Positions 8,595-16,668 of a stretch of DNA of 48,632 bases are shown here, piece by piece. The translations under genes and the position numbers were made by a program. The notes under the pieces were generated by a model. It saw nothing but the letters and a program-made list of their open reading frames with translations. It was not told the DNA's origin and made no database searches. The first letter of the stretch is position 1. Each line of letters opens with the position of its first letter. Origin of the DNA: Singulisphaera sp. GP187 (GTDB lineage Bacteria > Planctomycetota > Planctomycetia > Gemmatales > Gemmataceae); the NCBI GenBank assembly GCA_945861245.1, contig CAMAUE010000022.1:1-48632 (forward strand), given 5' to 3'.

Positions 8595-9488
8595 ATGCCC
8601 GACACCGCCACGCCGACGCTGCTCGATCCGCAGTTTCTGCATCGGCTGGAACAGCTCGAACTCGTGTCGCGCAAAATATTCACCGGGGCCGTCAAAGGCG
8701 AACGCCGCAGCAAACGCAAAGGCCAATCGGTCGAATTCGCCGACTATCGCAACTATGTCATAGGCGACGACCTTCGCTTCCTCGACTGGAACCTCTTCGC
8801 CCGGCTCGATCGGCTCTTCATCCGCTTGTTCCAAGAAGAGGAAGATTTGCACTTCTACGTGTTGATCGACAACAGCTTGTCGATGGATTTCGGTACGCCT
8901 TCGAAACTCCACTATGCTCGCCAAGTCGCGGCGGCGCTAGCGTTTGTCGGGCTGGTCAACATGGACCGCGTCGTCATCCACGCGTTCAACGACAAGATCA
9001 CGCAATCGCTGCCGGCCGTGCGTGGCCGCAAGTCGCTGTGGCGCGTTCTCGACTTTCTGCAAAAACTCGAAACTGCCGGGCCTAGTAATTTGCGCGAATC
9101 GCTGCGGACGTTCACCATGAAGTCGTCAGGCAAGGGCATCGTGATTTTGCTGAGCGACATGATGGACAAGGCCGGTTACGAGGACGCGCTGCGTTACCTC
9201 GTCGCTCGGCAATTCGACATTTACGTGATTCAAATTCTCTCGCAAGAGGAATTGGAGCCGGGTATCATGGGCGATCTGAAACTGGTCGACATCGAAGACG
9301 AGGACGAAGCCGAGGTCAGCGTATCCGCACCGCTCATCAAACGCTACAAGCAAACGCTCGCAGCGTACCAGGCCGGGCTGCAGGAATTTTGCAATCGCCG
9401 CGGGATCAGTTATTTGATGACGAGCAACCAGATGCCGTTCGATCGGCTGGTGCTGACGTATCTGCGGCAGCGCGGGCTGGTTCGATGA
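8595..9488 (+). CDS. DUF58 domain-containing protein
   Basis: 297 residues. The DUF58 signature is clear: SVEFADYRNYVIGDDLRFLD followed by W and AR (about 46-70). A von Willebrand A-like fold follows with a metal-site motif DNSLS at 92-96 and a later LLSDMMD strand. DUF58 proteins usually work with a MoxR-type AAA+ ATPase and BatA-like VWA membrane proteins, probably as chaperone-like assembly factors. Here the next gene is BatA-like, but no MoxR gene lies next to it in the window. The ATG at 8595 gives the expected N-terminus. Confidence 0.9.
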   Translation: MPDTATPTLLDPQFLHRLEQLELVSRKIFTGAVKGERRSKRKGQSVEFADYRNYVIGDDLRFLDWNLFARLDRLFIRLFQEEEDLHFYVLIDNSLSMDFGTPSKLHYARQVAAALAFVGLVNMDRVVIHAFNDKITQSLPAVRGRKSLWRVLDFLQKLETAGPSNLRESLRTFTMKSSGKGIVILLSDMMDKAGYEDALRYLVARQFDIYVIQILSQEELEPGIMGDLKLVDIEDEDEAEVSVSAPLIKRYKQTLAAYQAGLQEFCNRRGISYLMTSNQMPFDRLVLTYLRQRGLVR

Positions 9489-9543
9489 AATCCGAAATCC
9501 GAGAATCGAAATCCGAAAGAAGATGGAAATGTGGTCGATTCAA

Positions 9544-9636
9544 AACGAATCACGAAAACACGAAAGCATGAAATCACGAAAAAAATCATCTGTTCTCCTC
9601 TTTCGTGTTTTCATGCTTTCGTGTTTTCGTGATTCG
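9544..9636. repeat. Intergenic palindrome (CACGAAAACACGAAAGCATG type)
   Basis: Two arms of about 37 bases reading cgaatcacgaaaacacgaaag and its near reverse complement, with a short loop. It sits between the DUF58 and BatA-like genes, so the two may not form a simple operon. Confidence 0.85.
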
Positions 9637-9671
9637 TATTTTGGATTGGCGCATCGGAAGGATGGGACCAA

Positions 9672-12137
9672 ATGAAACGCCTGTTTGCGCCCATCGCGAA
9701 TCACTGGTTCCCGGTCGCGCTCGTTGTGCTGACGCTGTCGGCGATACCTGGATACATCCTCGTTGCGCTTCGGCTGGTTGGCCTGGACGGCTGGATCAAT
9801 GGCATTCTCGCAAACGACTTCGACATCAGCTACGAATTGCGTATCAACGAATGGGCGGCGCTATTCTTGTTAATGCTGCCGATCGTGCTCGTGATTCTGT
9901 ATTTCCTTAAACTCAAACGCAAGCCGTTGCAAGTGCCGAGTACGTTTCTGTGGAAGAAGAGTATCGAGGACTTGCACGTCAACACGCTGTTTCAATGGCT
10001 GCGCAATAATGTGTTGCTCGTGCTTCAGCTTAGTGCGTTGTTGTTCCTGATTTACTCAATCCTCGGCTTGCGTTTCCATGGCGCGGTCGGGGCGGGCAAG
10101 CATTACATACTACTGATCGACAATTCCGCCAGCATGTCAGCGAACGATGTCGAACCGAACCGTCTCGAGTGGGCCAAACGCGAAGCATTGCGTGAAATCG
10201 ATGCCGCCTCCGATAGCGATGTTGGCATGGTGCTCGTTTTCAACTCGAAAGCCTCGACACTGCAAACCTACACCAACGACAAGGAAAAGCTCCGGGCAGC
10301 GGTGCAATCGATCAAGCCCACCGAACGACCGACCCGCATCGAGGAGGCGCTCGCACTCGCTGAGGGCTTGGCCAACCCCGTGCGTTCGACCGAGGATGCC
10401 GCGTCACAGCCCAACGACGTGCTGGAGGATCAGAAGCGCACCTTCGTGCAAACGCGTGGTACGAAGACGCAGGTTCACCTTTATTCCGACGGCCGATTCG
10501 CGAAGCTCTCCGACGCGACGCTTGCCGGCCTGAACGCTCGGCTCGCCGGCAATGCATCGGCGCTGGGCAACCTCAATCTTCGCTATCGCATGGCCGGCAA
10601 ACGGAAGACTCCTGGCGACACCGACAATCTCGCCATCGTCGGCCTCAATGTGCTGCGCCGTCCGATGCAACAAGACAAATTTGAAGGCCCAGCGAAGACG
10701 CCGGAAGAGCAGAAAAAGCGCGAGGAGCTAGCAAGGCAGATGGCATCATTACAACAGCTCTACGCCTATGTCCGCGCTGCCAACTTTCGCGCCAGGGAGG
10801 CGACCGCGAACCTCAAACTCGATGTCTATATCGATGGCAAACTCGCCTATCCGCTGCAACGAATCGTGAAGATGACGGCTCGCAAGTTCACCGAGGGCAC
10901 GGAAAAATCCGACGAGGTCGATGAACCCGGCGAGATGCGCGCCAACGATGGCCGCTTCGTGCTGCCGCCGATCGATCCGCGTCAGAATGTGACGTTGCAT
11001 GCCTATCTCGAAAAAGTCGGCGACGCGTTTCCGTTGGACGATCAAGCCTGGCTCGCGCTGGGAACGACGCGCAAGGCGAAAATCTTGATCGTCGGGCGAC
11101 CGAACCCCGTGCTCGATGCGTTTTTCGACCAGGAGGGGACACGCAAAATCGCCGACGCTGAGCGCATCGCCGCCAGCGATCTGACGACCGACAAGTACCG
11201 TAAGATTGCCCGCAGTGGCGATGCCGATCTCGTCATCTTCGACCGTTGCACGCCGGACGATGAGACCGACATGCCGCTCGCTAACACCTATTTCATCGAC
11301 CAGGTCCCGCCGCCGTGGCGACGGTCCGATAAGAAATTGAAGAACCCGCTGTTGATGCCGAGCAAACAGCAGCATCCTCTGCTTCGGCACATTACCACAA
11401 TCTGGGACGCTCGGACACATGAAGCGTTTGTTTTTGACGTGAAGAACGACCTTGACGCGAAAGCAGCGGAGCAATTCGACCTGCCCGATGGTGACGCGAA
11501 AAAGCGCAACCTGCCGGCGATCGCAAGGGTCATCGAGACGAGCAATCAGGCCTCGCTGTTGTTCACCTTGCCGCGTGGGCCGCATTCCGATCTCGTGCAG
11601 ACGTTTGCGCTGATGAACGACAAGGAAGAACTCGTCAGCGATTGGCCGTTGCAAACGAGCTTCCCGCTGTTCCTGCGGAACGTGCTGTACACGCTGGGCA
11701 ATGTCGATGATTCGGTGCGAGCGATAAGCGTGGCGCCGGGCGAGCCCGTCGTACTTCGACCCGAGGCTGGGTTCCGGGCGATCGACCTGACGCAGCCTGG
11801 GAATAAGAAGGTGCAGCTGGCACGCGGCGAACGGAGTGGAATTGTATTTTCCGATACCGAAAAAACGGGCATTTATCGCTATCAAGCAGGCGACAAAGCC
11901 GCGCCGGCCAAGGACGGTGTGTCGGCTGTTCAGCCCGTCCGGGCGTTCGCCGTAAACCTTCTTGATGTCAACGAAAGCAACATCGAGCCGCGCGAAGCGA
12001 TCCACATCGGCACGGAGCGAATTGCGACGGATGAAGAAAAAATGCAAGCACGTGAGATTTGGAAGTGGATTCTGTTGCTGGCAGTGCTATTGTTATCTTT
12101 GGAATGGTTCGTTTACCAACGCCGAATAGCCGTTTGA
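9672..12137 (+). CDS. BatA-like membrane protein with VWA domain
   Basis: 821 residues. Helices near 13-33, 58-78 and 112-132 frame an N-terminal BatA (aerotolerance regulator) domain with PSTFLWKKSIEDL between helices two and three. A von Willebrand A domain follows with DNSAS at 150-154. The long middle part (about 330-780) is probably extracytoplasmic, and a last helix (WKWILLLAVLLLSLEW) lies near residue 805. This is the BatA/BatB-like partner expected beside DUF58. The ATG at 9672 has GGAAGGA upstream. Confidence 0.85.
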   Translation: MKRLFAPIANHWFPVALVVLTLSAIPGYILVALRLVGLDGWINGILANDFDISYELRINEWAALFLLMLPIVLVILYFLKLKRKPLQVPSTFLWKKSIEDLHVNTLFQWLRNNVLLVLQLSALLFLIYSILGLRFHGAVGAGKHYILLIDNSASMSANDVEPNRLEWAKREALREIDAASDSDVGMVLVFNSKASTLQTYTNDKEKLRAAVQSIKPTERPTRIEEALALAEGLANPVRSTEDAASQPNDVLEDQKRTFVQTRGTKTQVHLYSDGRFAKLSDATLAGLNARLAGNASALGNLNLRYRMAGKRKTPGDTDNLAIVGLNVLRRPMQQDKFEGPAKTPEEQKKREELARQMASLQQLYAYVRAANFRAREATANLKLDVYIDGKLAYPLQRIVKMTARKFTEGTEKSDEVDEPGEMRANDGRFVLPPIDPRQNVTLHAYLEKVGDAFPLDDQAWLALGTTRKAKILIVGRPNPVLDAFFDQEGTRKIADAERIAASDLTTDKYRKIARSGDADLVIFDRCTPDDETDMPLANTYFIDQVPPPWRRSDKKLKNPLLMPSKQQHPLLRHITTIWDARTHEAFVFDVKNDLDAKAAEQFDLPDGDAKKRNLPAIARVIETSNQASLLFTLPRGPHSDLVQTFALMNDKEELVSDWPLQTSFPLFLRNVLYTLGNVDDSVRAISVAPGEPVVLRPEAGFRAIDLTQPGNKKVQLARGERSGIVFSDTEKTGIYRYQAGDKAAPAKDGVSAVQPVRAFAVNLLDVNESNIEPREAIHIGTERIATDEEKMQAREIWKWILLLAVLLLSLEWFVYQRRIAV

Positions 12138-12146
12138 GCTTCATCC

Positions 12147-12884
12147 ATGAATTCCCAACAAACCCTCCCATCGCCTGTGTCGGCGACAAAGAACCCGATC
12201 ACCTCTGCCTTAAAGAAGGCACTCGAATCAGGCCAGATTCGCCGTAAGAATTCGACGGAATACCGCAGCTTCATTAAGCATCACTACGACGGTATCGCCG
12301 GCAAGCTCACGCGCGTATCCGGCATCCTCACCGGGCATGCTTTGCTCGCCGGCCAGGTCTTCAAGCCGGAAGCGTTCGATGTGCGAGGTTGCAAACGCAT
12401 TCTCGATGCGGGCTGCGGCGACGGTCGCTACTGCCGGGAGATACTCCGCCGCGCCGACCCCGATGCATCCATCGCGGCGTTCGACCTTTCGCAGTCGATG
12501 CTTCGTCGGGCCTCTCGCCGGCTGAAGAGCGATCGCATCAGTTATGTCTCCGCCGATCTCACTCGCTTGCCGTACCCCGACCAATTCTTCGACGCGATGG
12601 TATGCGGTTGGGTGATCGAGCACCTTCCTGACCCTCGGCCGGCGCTGCGTGAATTCGCTCGTGTGCTAAGGCCAGGCGGTAAACTGCTGCTCATGACGAC
12701 GGAGGACACCTTCGCGGGCGCATTGTGCAGCAGCCTTTGGCACTGCCGAACCTACAATCGCCGCGAGATTCAAGGCTACGTCGAGGAATGCGGATTGATT
12801 TGGCAGAGGCCGCTCTACTTCTCAAATCTTCACCGCTTGTTCCGCATCGGTGGTGTCATCCAAGAAGTGCGTCGTCCAGAGTGA
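12147..12884 (+). CDS. Class I SAM-dependent methyltransferase
   Basis: 245 residues. Motif I is RILDAGCGDGRYCREIL (about 88-104), followed by AAFDLSQSML, a post-motif segment YVSADLTRLPYPDQFFDAMV, and VLRPGGKLLLMTTED. This matches the Methyltransf_11/UbiE-like fold. The substrate cannot be told; the chain has an extra N-terminal 85 residues. It starts 9 bases after the VWA gene, so it may be co-transcribed. Confidence 0.88.
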   Translation: MNSQQTLPSPVSATKNPITSALKKALESGQIRRKNSTEYRSFIKHHYDGIAGKLTRVSGILTGHALLAGQVFKPEAFDVRGCKRILDAGCGDGRYCREILRRADPDASIAAFDLSQSMLRRASRRLKSDRISYVSADLTRLPYPDQFFDAMVCGWVIEHLPDPRPALREFARVLRPGGKLLLMTTEDTFAGALCSSLWHCRTYNRREIQGYVEECGLIWQRPLYFSNLHRLFRIGGVIQEVRRPE

Positions 12885-12945
12885 ACTCGGGAAGCTGAAA
12901 CAAGAAATATGGAACCAAATCCGAGCCTCGATCGGAGGAACGCAG

Positions 12946-13188
12946 ATGACGGTTCAAACCTTTCGCGACCTACTGCGAGCGCAACCTTTTAAACCGTTTC
13001 GGCTCATTATGTCGAGCGGCCTGACCTATGAAGTGCGTCATCCGAAAATGGCATGGCTCACCCGCACCGACATCCTTGTTGGCATTGATGCTGATAAGGA
13101 GGGCGTGCCAAGCGAATTCCGGATATGCTCCCTTTTGCATGTGACGTCCGTTGAGCCGATGGAGAAACGATCGGCGAAAGCGAAGTAA
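12946..13188 (+). CDS. Small conserved planctomycete-type hypothetical protein
   Basis: 80 residues. The ATG at 12946 follows a perfect GGAGGA (12934-12939), which decides against the longer frame overlapping the methyltransferase. The sequence MTVQTFRDLLRAQPFKPFRL then SSGLTYEVRHPKMAWLTRT resembles small proteins I associate with planctomycete genomes. No function is known to me, and no membrane segment is seen. Confidence 0.75.
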   Translation: MTVQTFRDLLRAQPFKPFRLIMSSGLTYEVRHPKMAWLTRTDILVGIDADKEGVPSEFRICSLLHVTSVEPMEKRSAKAK

Positions 13189-13213
13189 CAATCGGTAGTA
13201 CCCACCTTTGCTC

Positions 13214-13612
13214 CTACCGCGTCAGGCGAAACGATCCCCGCCAAAGGCGTGAGTCATATTGCGCGTTGAAGTTGTTACCGTCCGCGGCGCCGTTGTAGTT
13301 GAAGCGTCCGAACAACGGCAGCCGTGATGACCCGCCGAGGATGACCTGATCGCCGTCGCGTCCGACGACGTTGAGCTTGGTAGAAAAGAAGAACGGGACG
13401 ACCTTGGCATATTTTCCCGTGAAGGCCACGCGGTAGTGGCCGTCGTGAGTCTGCTTGAACCATCCGCGCAACGGACCGGTGTGGTCCTTGTTTTCATCAT
13501 GCCATGTGCCGCGCCAGCCGCCGCCGGATAGTTCTTGGCTACGCCCTGTGTTTGCATAGGATGCGATGGCGATGAGGGAGAGAAACAGCGGAACAAAGTG
13601 GTAGCGTGGCAT
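13214..13612 (-). CDS. Small secreted hypothetical protein
   Basis: 132 residues with a clear signal peptide (MPRYHFVPLFLSLIAIASYA). The mature part is rich in Gly, Trp and Phe, with GGGWRGTWHDENKDHTGPLR, YRVAFTGKYAKVVPFFF and a final GSFRLTR, suggesting a small beta-sandwich or barrel (inference). The ATG at 13612, with AGGAA upstream, puts the signal peptide at the very N-terminus; the longer frame to 13693 would bury it. The function is unknown. Confidence 0.7.
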   Translation of the reverse strand: MPRYHFVPLFLSLIAIASYANTGRSQELSGGGWRGTWHDENKDHTGPLRGWFKQTHDGHYRVAFTGKYAKVVPFFFSTKLNVVGRDGDQVILGGSSRLPLFGRFNYNGAADGNNFNAQYDSRLWRGSFRLTR

Positions 13613-13689
13613 GGAGAAGTTCCTGGTGAATCGAGGTTGCACATCGGGGTGTGTGACTTTCATCGACACTGGATGTCGCACTCCATGAA

Positions 13690-13720
13690 CCAATTGTCAC
13701 GGCGGTGTCGCGACAATTGG
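13690..13720. promoter_or_regulatory. Palindrome CCAATTGTC-N13-GACAATTGG, possible operator
   Basis: A 9-base perfect inverted repeat in the divergent gap between genes starting at 13612 (minus) and 13901 (plus). The spacing suits a dimeric regulator. A TACAAT box lies at 13772-13777. No matching regulator is encoded nearby. Confidence 0.3.
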
Positions 13721-13803
13721 GAACGCGGTTCAACTTCGCCAGCCCGTGCGGAACAAATCGATCCTGCCGTGTACAATGATGGTAAGTTATCGCCTTGTCC
13801 GAT

Positions 13804-13860
13804 CCGAGCCTGAGCGCCAGCGAAGGGAACCCGGTGCCTTTCGCTGGCGCTCAGGCTCGG
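13804..13860. repeat. Intergenic palindrome (CCGAGCCTGAGCGCCAGCGAA)
   Basis: A perfect 21-base arm (13804-13824) pairs with 13840-13860 around a 15-base loop. It lies in front of the plus-strand gene at 13901. Confidence 0.9.
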
Positions 13861-13900
13861 ACGATCGTCGATTCTGCATGCGTGGGGTCTAACAGTAGCC

Positions 13901-14323
13901 ATGTCGCGAATGTTTCAAGAGGATGGGGTCCGCTTTCAATATCCATCAAACTGGACGTTGACACGCGAGAATTCAGACAACGGCTGGACCGTTGCCGTGC
14001 AGAGTCTCAACTCAGCGTTTTTTGTGCTGACGTTCGACGCGGAGATGCCGGAAGTGGGTACCGTCGCGGAAACTGTGCTCGAAGCGCTGCGAGCGGATTA
14101 TCCAGGTTTGGAAGCCGAGGAGGCCATCGAATCGATTCTTGGGCAGCCGGCGGTGGGACATGACATTCAGTTCTTCACGCTCGACTTCACGAATACGTGC
14201 GTCACGCGGTGTTTTTATGCGGAGACGGGAACCGTGCTCGTAATGTGGCAGGCGACCGACCTCGACATTGACGAGATGTTGCCGGTATTTCAGGCGATTC
14301 GGGCGTCGTTGCGAATTGATTGA
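13901..14323 (+). CDS. Hypothetical protein, DcrB/PsbP-like
   Basis: 140 residues without signal peptide or membrane helix. The pattern FQEDGVRFQYPSNWTLTREN, then a beta-rich middle and a closing MLPVFQAIRASLRI, resembles DcrB/PsbP-like folds in small bacterial proteins of unknown function. The match is by eye only. Confidence 0.6.
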   Translation: MSRMFQEDGVRFQYPSNWTLTRENSDNGWTVAVQSLNSAFFVLTFDAEMPEVGTVAETVLEALRADYPGLEAEEAIESILGQPAVGHDIQFFTLDFTNTCVTRCFYAETGTVLVMWQATDLDIDEMLPVFQAIRASLRID

Positions 14324-14324
14324 T

Positions 14325-14390
14325 TGTTTACGATTAACGCTCGTTGGATGCCTCGCAGGCAAGATATCACGCGAGCGCTAAACGTAAACA
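14325..14390. repeat. Intergenic palindrome, family E
   Basis: Arms gtttacgattaacgctcg (14326-14343) and cgagcgctaaacgtaaac (14372-14389), 16 of 18 positions pairing. A similar right arm recurs at 30577-30596. It abuts a second palindrome and follows the stop at 14323. Confidence 0.75.
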
Positions 14391-14499
14391 TGACGCGACC
14401 GACAAAAGTCACTTTACGAGCCGGAAGCGTAAGCGACGGACTGGAGAAATCCGTCGCTTACGCTTCCGGCTCGTACTTTTGTCGGTGGCGTCAAACATG
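14391..14499. repeat. Composite intergenic palindrome, family C inside a second stem
   Basis: The inner stem ACGAGCCGGAAGCGTAAGCG pairs with its complement near 14451-14475. Outer arms cgaccgacaaaagt and acttttgtcggtgg also pair. It sits at the convergent end of the genes at 14323 and 14503. The same inner stem recurs at 19537-19600. Confidence 0.85.
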
Positions 14500-14502
14500 T
14501 CA

Positions 14503-15894
14503 TTATCCCAGCTCCGCGATCGGCGTACCGAAGGGCAGAATCGGCATCGGGCGGCCGGTGTGATCGAGGAACGACGTGTGATTGTGGTCGATGCCCAGGT
14601 GCGCAAACATTGTCGCCCAGAGGTCGTTCGGCGTCATTGCCCGATCACGCGGATGCTCGCCTCGCGCATTCGTTGAACCGATCACCTGACCCATCCGCAT
14701 GCCGCCGCCCGAGACGATCAGGCTCATCGCCGCCGGCCAATGGTCGCGGCCCGGGCGGTCGTTGGAATAGGTAATTCGCGGCGTGCGACCGAATTCACCG
14801 GTCACGATCAGCAGCACTCGGCGATCCAAGCCGCGATCGTACAAGTCTTCGATCAACGCGGTCACGGCACGGTCATACATCGGGAAGCGGTACAGGCTGT
14901 CGTTGAAGATATGACAGTTGACCGCGTGCGAATCCCAGTTGTACGTCGCATCGGACGGGAACGATTGGCCCGGAAACGACGGATTCTCCATTACCATCGT
15001 CACAAAGCTCGCGCCGGCCTCGACCAATCGCCGTGCCAGTAACGCTCGTTGCCCGTAGCGATGCATGCCGTAACGTTCGCGTACATGGCGAGGTTCCAGC
15101 GACAGGTCAAACGCCCGGCGAGCTTCGTCCGTGGTCAGCATGTCGAGCGCCCGGCGGCGATAGGTGTCGATGGCGTTCATCGAGCCGTTGACATCGTTGG
15201 CGTTTTGGTTTTGCTCGATGCGTTGTAGCAGTTGCAGGCGTTCGCCGAATCGTTCGTCGGACTGGGTCGGCCGCAGGTTGCGAATCTGGAAGTTCGGATC
15301 GGTCGGATCGCCGCCGAAGGTGAATGGATGCACGGACGGTCCGAGATAGGCGCTGCCGAAGCTGAACGTATCGATATTTTCGCGTCCGCCGTCAGTGCCG
15401 TTGATGTAGTTGGGCACGCCGCCGGATCGTTGGCCGCGAACTTTGTAGACCATCGAGCCGACCATCGGGTGATCGTTGACGAACCCGACGGGCGACGCGG
15501 GATCGCGGCCTGTGAGGAAGCGTTTGTGCCCGCCGCCGTGATCGGCGAAATTGTGCGCGATCGAACGGATGATCGTGAACTTATCCGCAATCCGCGTGTG
15601 CATCGGCAGATGTTCGCAGACGTCGATGCCTGGCACGTTCGTTCGCACAGCCCGAAAGTCGCCGCGATACTCCGCCGGGGCGTCCGGCTTCATGTCGTAC
15701 ATTTCCATGTGCGGCGGCCCGCCCGGCAGCCAAATGAAAATGACGGAAGTGTCCGGCGAGCGATCACCCGGTTCGGTCGCGCTGACCTTCCAGGGTACAA
15801 TGCCCGCGGTACCGAGGCTGCCGAGGGTAAGCCCGCCGATTTTCAGGAAATTACGCCGCGACATTGGCCCGGAGCAGCGGTGCGGTTGTGTCAT
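14503..15894 (-). CDS. DUF1501 domain-containing protein (Tat-exported)
   Basis: 463 residues from the ATG at 15894. The N-terminus has a twin-arginine motif SRRNFLKIGGLTLGSLGTAG. DUF1501 features follow: FIWLPGGPPHMEMYDMKPDA, HNFADHGGGHKRFLTGRDP, NWDSHAVN, VTGEFGRTPRI and GRDHWPAAMSLIVSGGGMR. These match the sulfatase/alkaline-phosphatase-like family common in planctomycetes, whose reaction is not established. A longer start at 15930 is possible but would push the Tat signal inward. No ribosome-binding site is obvious. A truncated paralogue lies at the right edge of the window. Confidence 0.9.
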   Translation of the reverse strand: MTQPHRCSGPMSRRNFLKIGGLTLGSLGTAGIVPWKVSATEPGDRSPDTSVIFIWLPGGPPHMEMYDMKPDAPAEYRGDFRAVRTNVPGIDVCEHLPMHTRIADKFTIIRSIAHNFADHGGGHKRFLTGRDPASPVGFVNDHPMVGSMVYKVRGQRSGGVPNYINGTDGGRENIDTFSFGSAYLGPSVHPFTFGGDPTDPNFQIRNLRPTQSDERFGERLQLLQRIEQNQNANDVNGSMNAIDTYRRRALDMLTTDEARRAFDLSLEPRHVRERYGMHRYGQRALLARRLVEAGASFVTMVMENPSFPGQSFPSDATYNWDSHAVNCHIFNDSLYRFPMYDRAVTALIEDLYDRGLDRRVLLIVTGEFGRTPRITYSNDRPGRDHWPAAMSLIVSGGGMRMGQVIGSTNARGEHPRDRAMTPNDLWATMFAHLGIDHNHTSFLDHTGRPMPILPFGTPIAELG

Positions 15895-15978
15895 GGATTG
15901 CTCGCGCAGAACGAAAAAAGGGACGATCACCTATGTAATAAAAATACACGAGCGGCAGGAATGTGTCAATGAGTATAC

Positions 15979-16060
15979 GTTTAGCCGTTCGCTTTCGGCG
16001 AGCGCGAACATGTACCACGGCAACACGTAGGCCGCGCTCGTTGAAAGCGAGCGGCTAAAC
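15979..16060. repeat. Intergenic palindrome, family B
   Basis: GTTTAGCCG...CGGCTAAAC arms with inner GAGCGCGAA/GCCGCGCTC pairing. It is located between the SET-domain stop and the DUF1501 start. Confidence 0.85.
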
Positions 16061-16073
16061 CGCGATGGCATCG

Positions 16074-16451
16074 TCACACCATCTCAAAGCTCAACGGGTC
16101 GCGGTTGCCGGGGTAGTAGTTGTAGTTGATCGTGATCTCCTCGCCGGGTTCGATGACACGCTTTGCGCGATAGGTCATCTGCTTGGCGCCATAGACGTAC
16201 TTGGCGTTCGCCTCGAAGGAGTGGTTATACATCAAGCCATAGCCCAGACAGATGGCCATGTACTCATCGTCCCAAACGTAGAGATAGGTGTTGACGAATT
16301 TATTGTCGCGCTCGCCGGCGAACGCCTTAATCGGAACGAGAACGATCGGCACGCACTCGATAACCGCGCCTCTGGCGATTCGTTTCTTCGCGAAAACGCC
16401 TCGTCCTTTGCCTTTAACCTTCTTGACCTCAATCAGCGGTGACTGTTCCAC
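16074..16451 (-). CDS. SET domain-containing protein
   Basis: 125 residues, essentially a bare SET domain: KGKGRGVFAKKRIARGAVIE at the start, YNHSFEANAKYVY (the NH motif of the SAM pocket) and EPGEEITINYNYY near the end. SET proteins transfer methyl groups from SAM to lysines; bacterial examples are scarce and their targets mostly unknown. There is no pre- or post-SET cysteine cluster. The start is GTG at 16451 with no clear ribosome-binding site. Confidence 0.85.
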   Translation of the reverse strand: MEQSPLIEVKKVKGKGRGVFAKKRIARGAVIECVPIVLVPIKAFAGERDNKFVNTYLYVWDDEYMAICLGYGLMYNHSFEANAKYVYGAKQMTYRAKRVIEPGEEITINYNYYPGNRDPLSFEMV

Positions 16452-16549
16452 GACAATGGCCCTATATTGAAAAAGACATGCGACTTACCCGTTATCGAAA
16501 ATATCCTATCTTTTTTCCGCACGCGGGCGAATCGGTGCGTGAGTTTGCT

Positions 16550-16578
16550 TGCGGCTTCGTGCTGGTGTGCTTAGAATG
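16550..16578 (+). promoter_or_regulatory. Possible promoter of polA
   Basis: TTGCGG at 16550-16555, a 17-base spacer, and TAGAAT at 16573-16578, about 90 bases before the polA start. Confidence 0.4.
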
Positions 16579-16668
16579 CGAGGGTGGGGATTATGTTGAG
16601 TCGCGAAACGCTTCCACAGCTGCTCACTGGCCTGATCCTGTTATCCGATCGATCTTGTTTGGAATGTC

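Noticed and set aside
10749-12047. A 432-codon minus-strand frame inside the BatA-like gene
   Set aside because: It is rich in Arg and His and has no family motif, while the plus-strand protein has intact helices and a VWA site.
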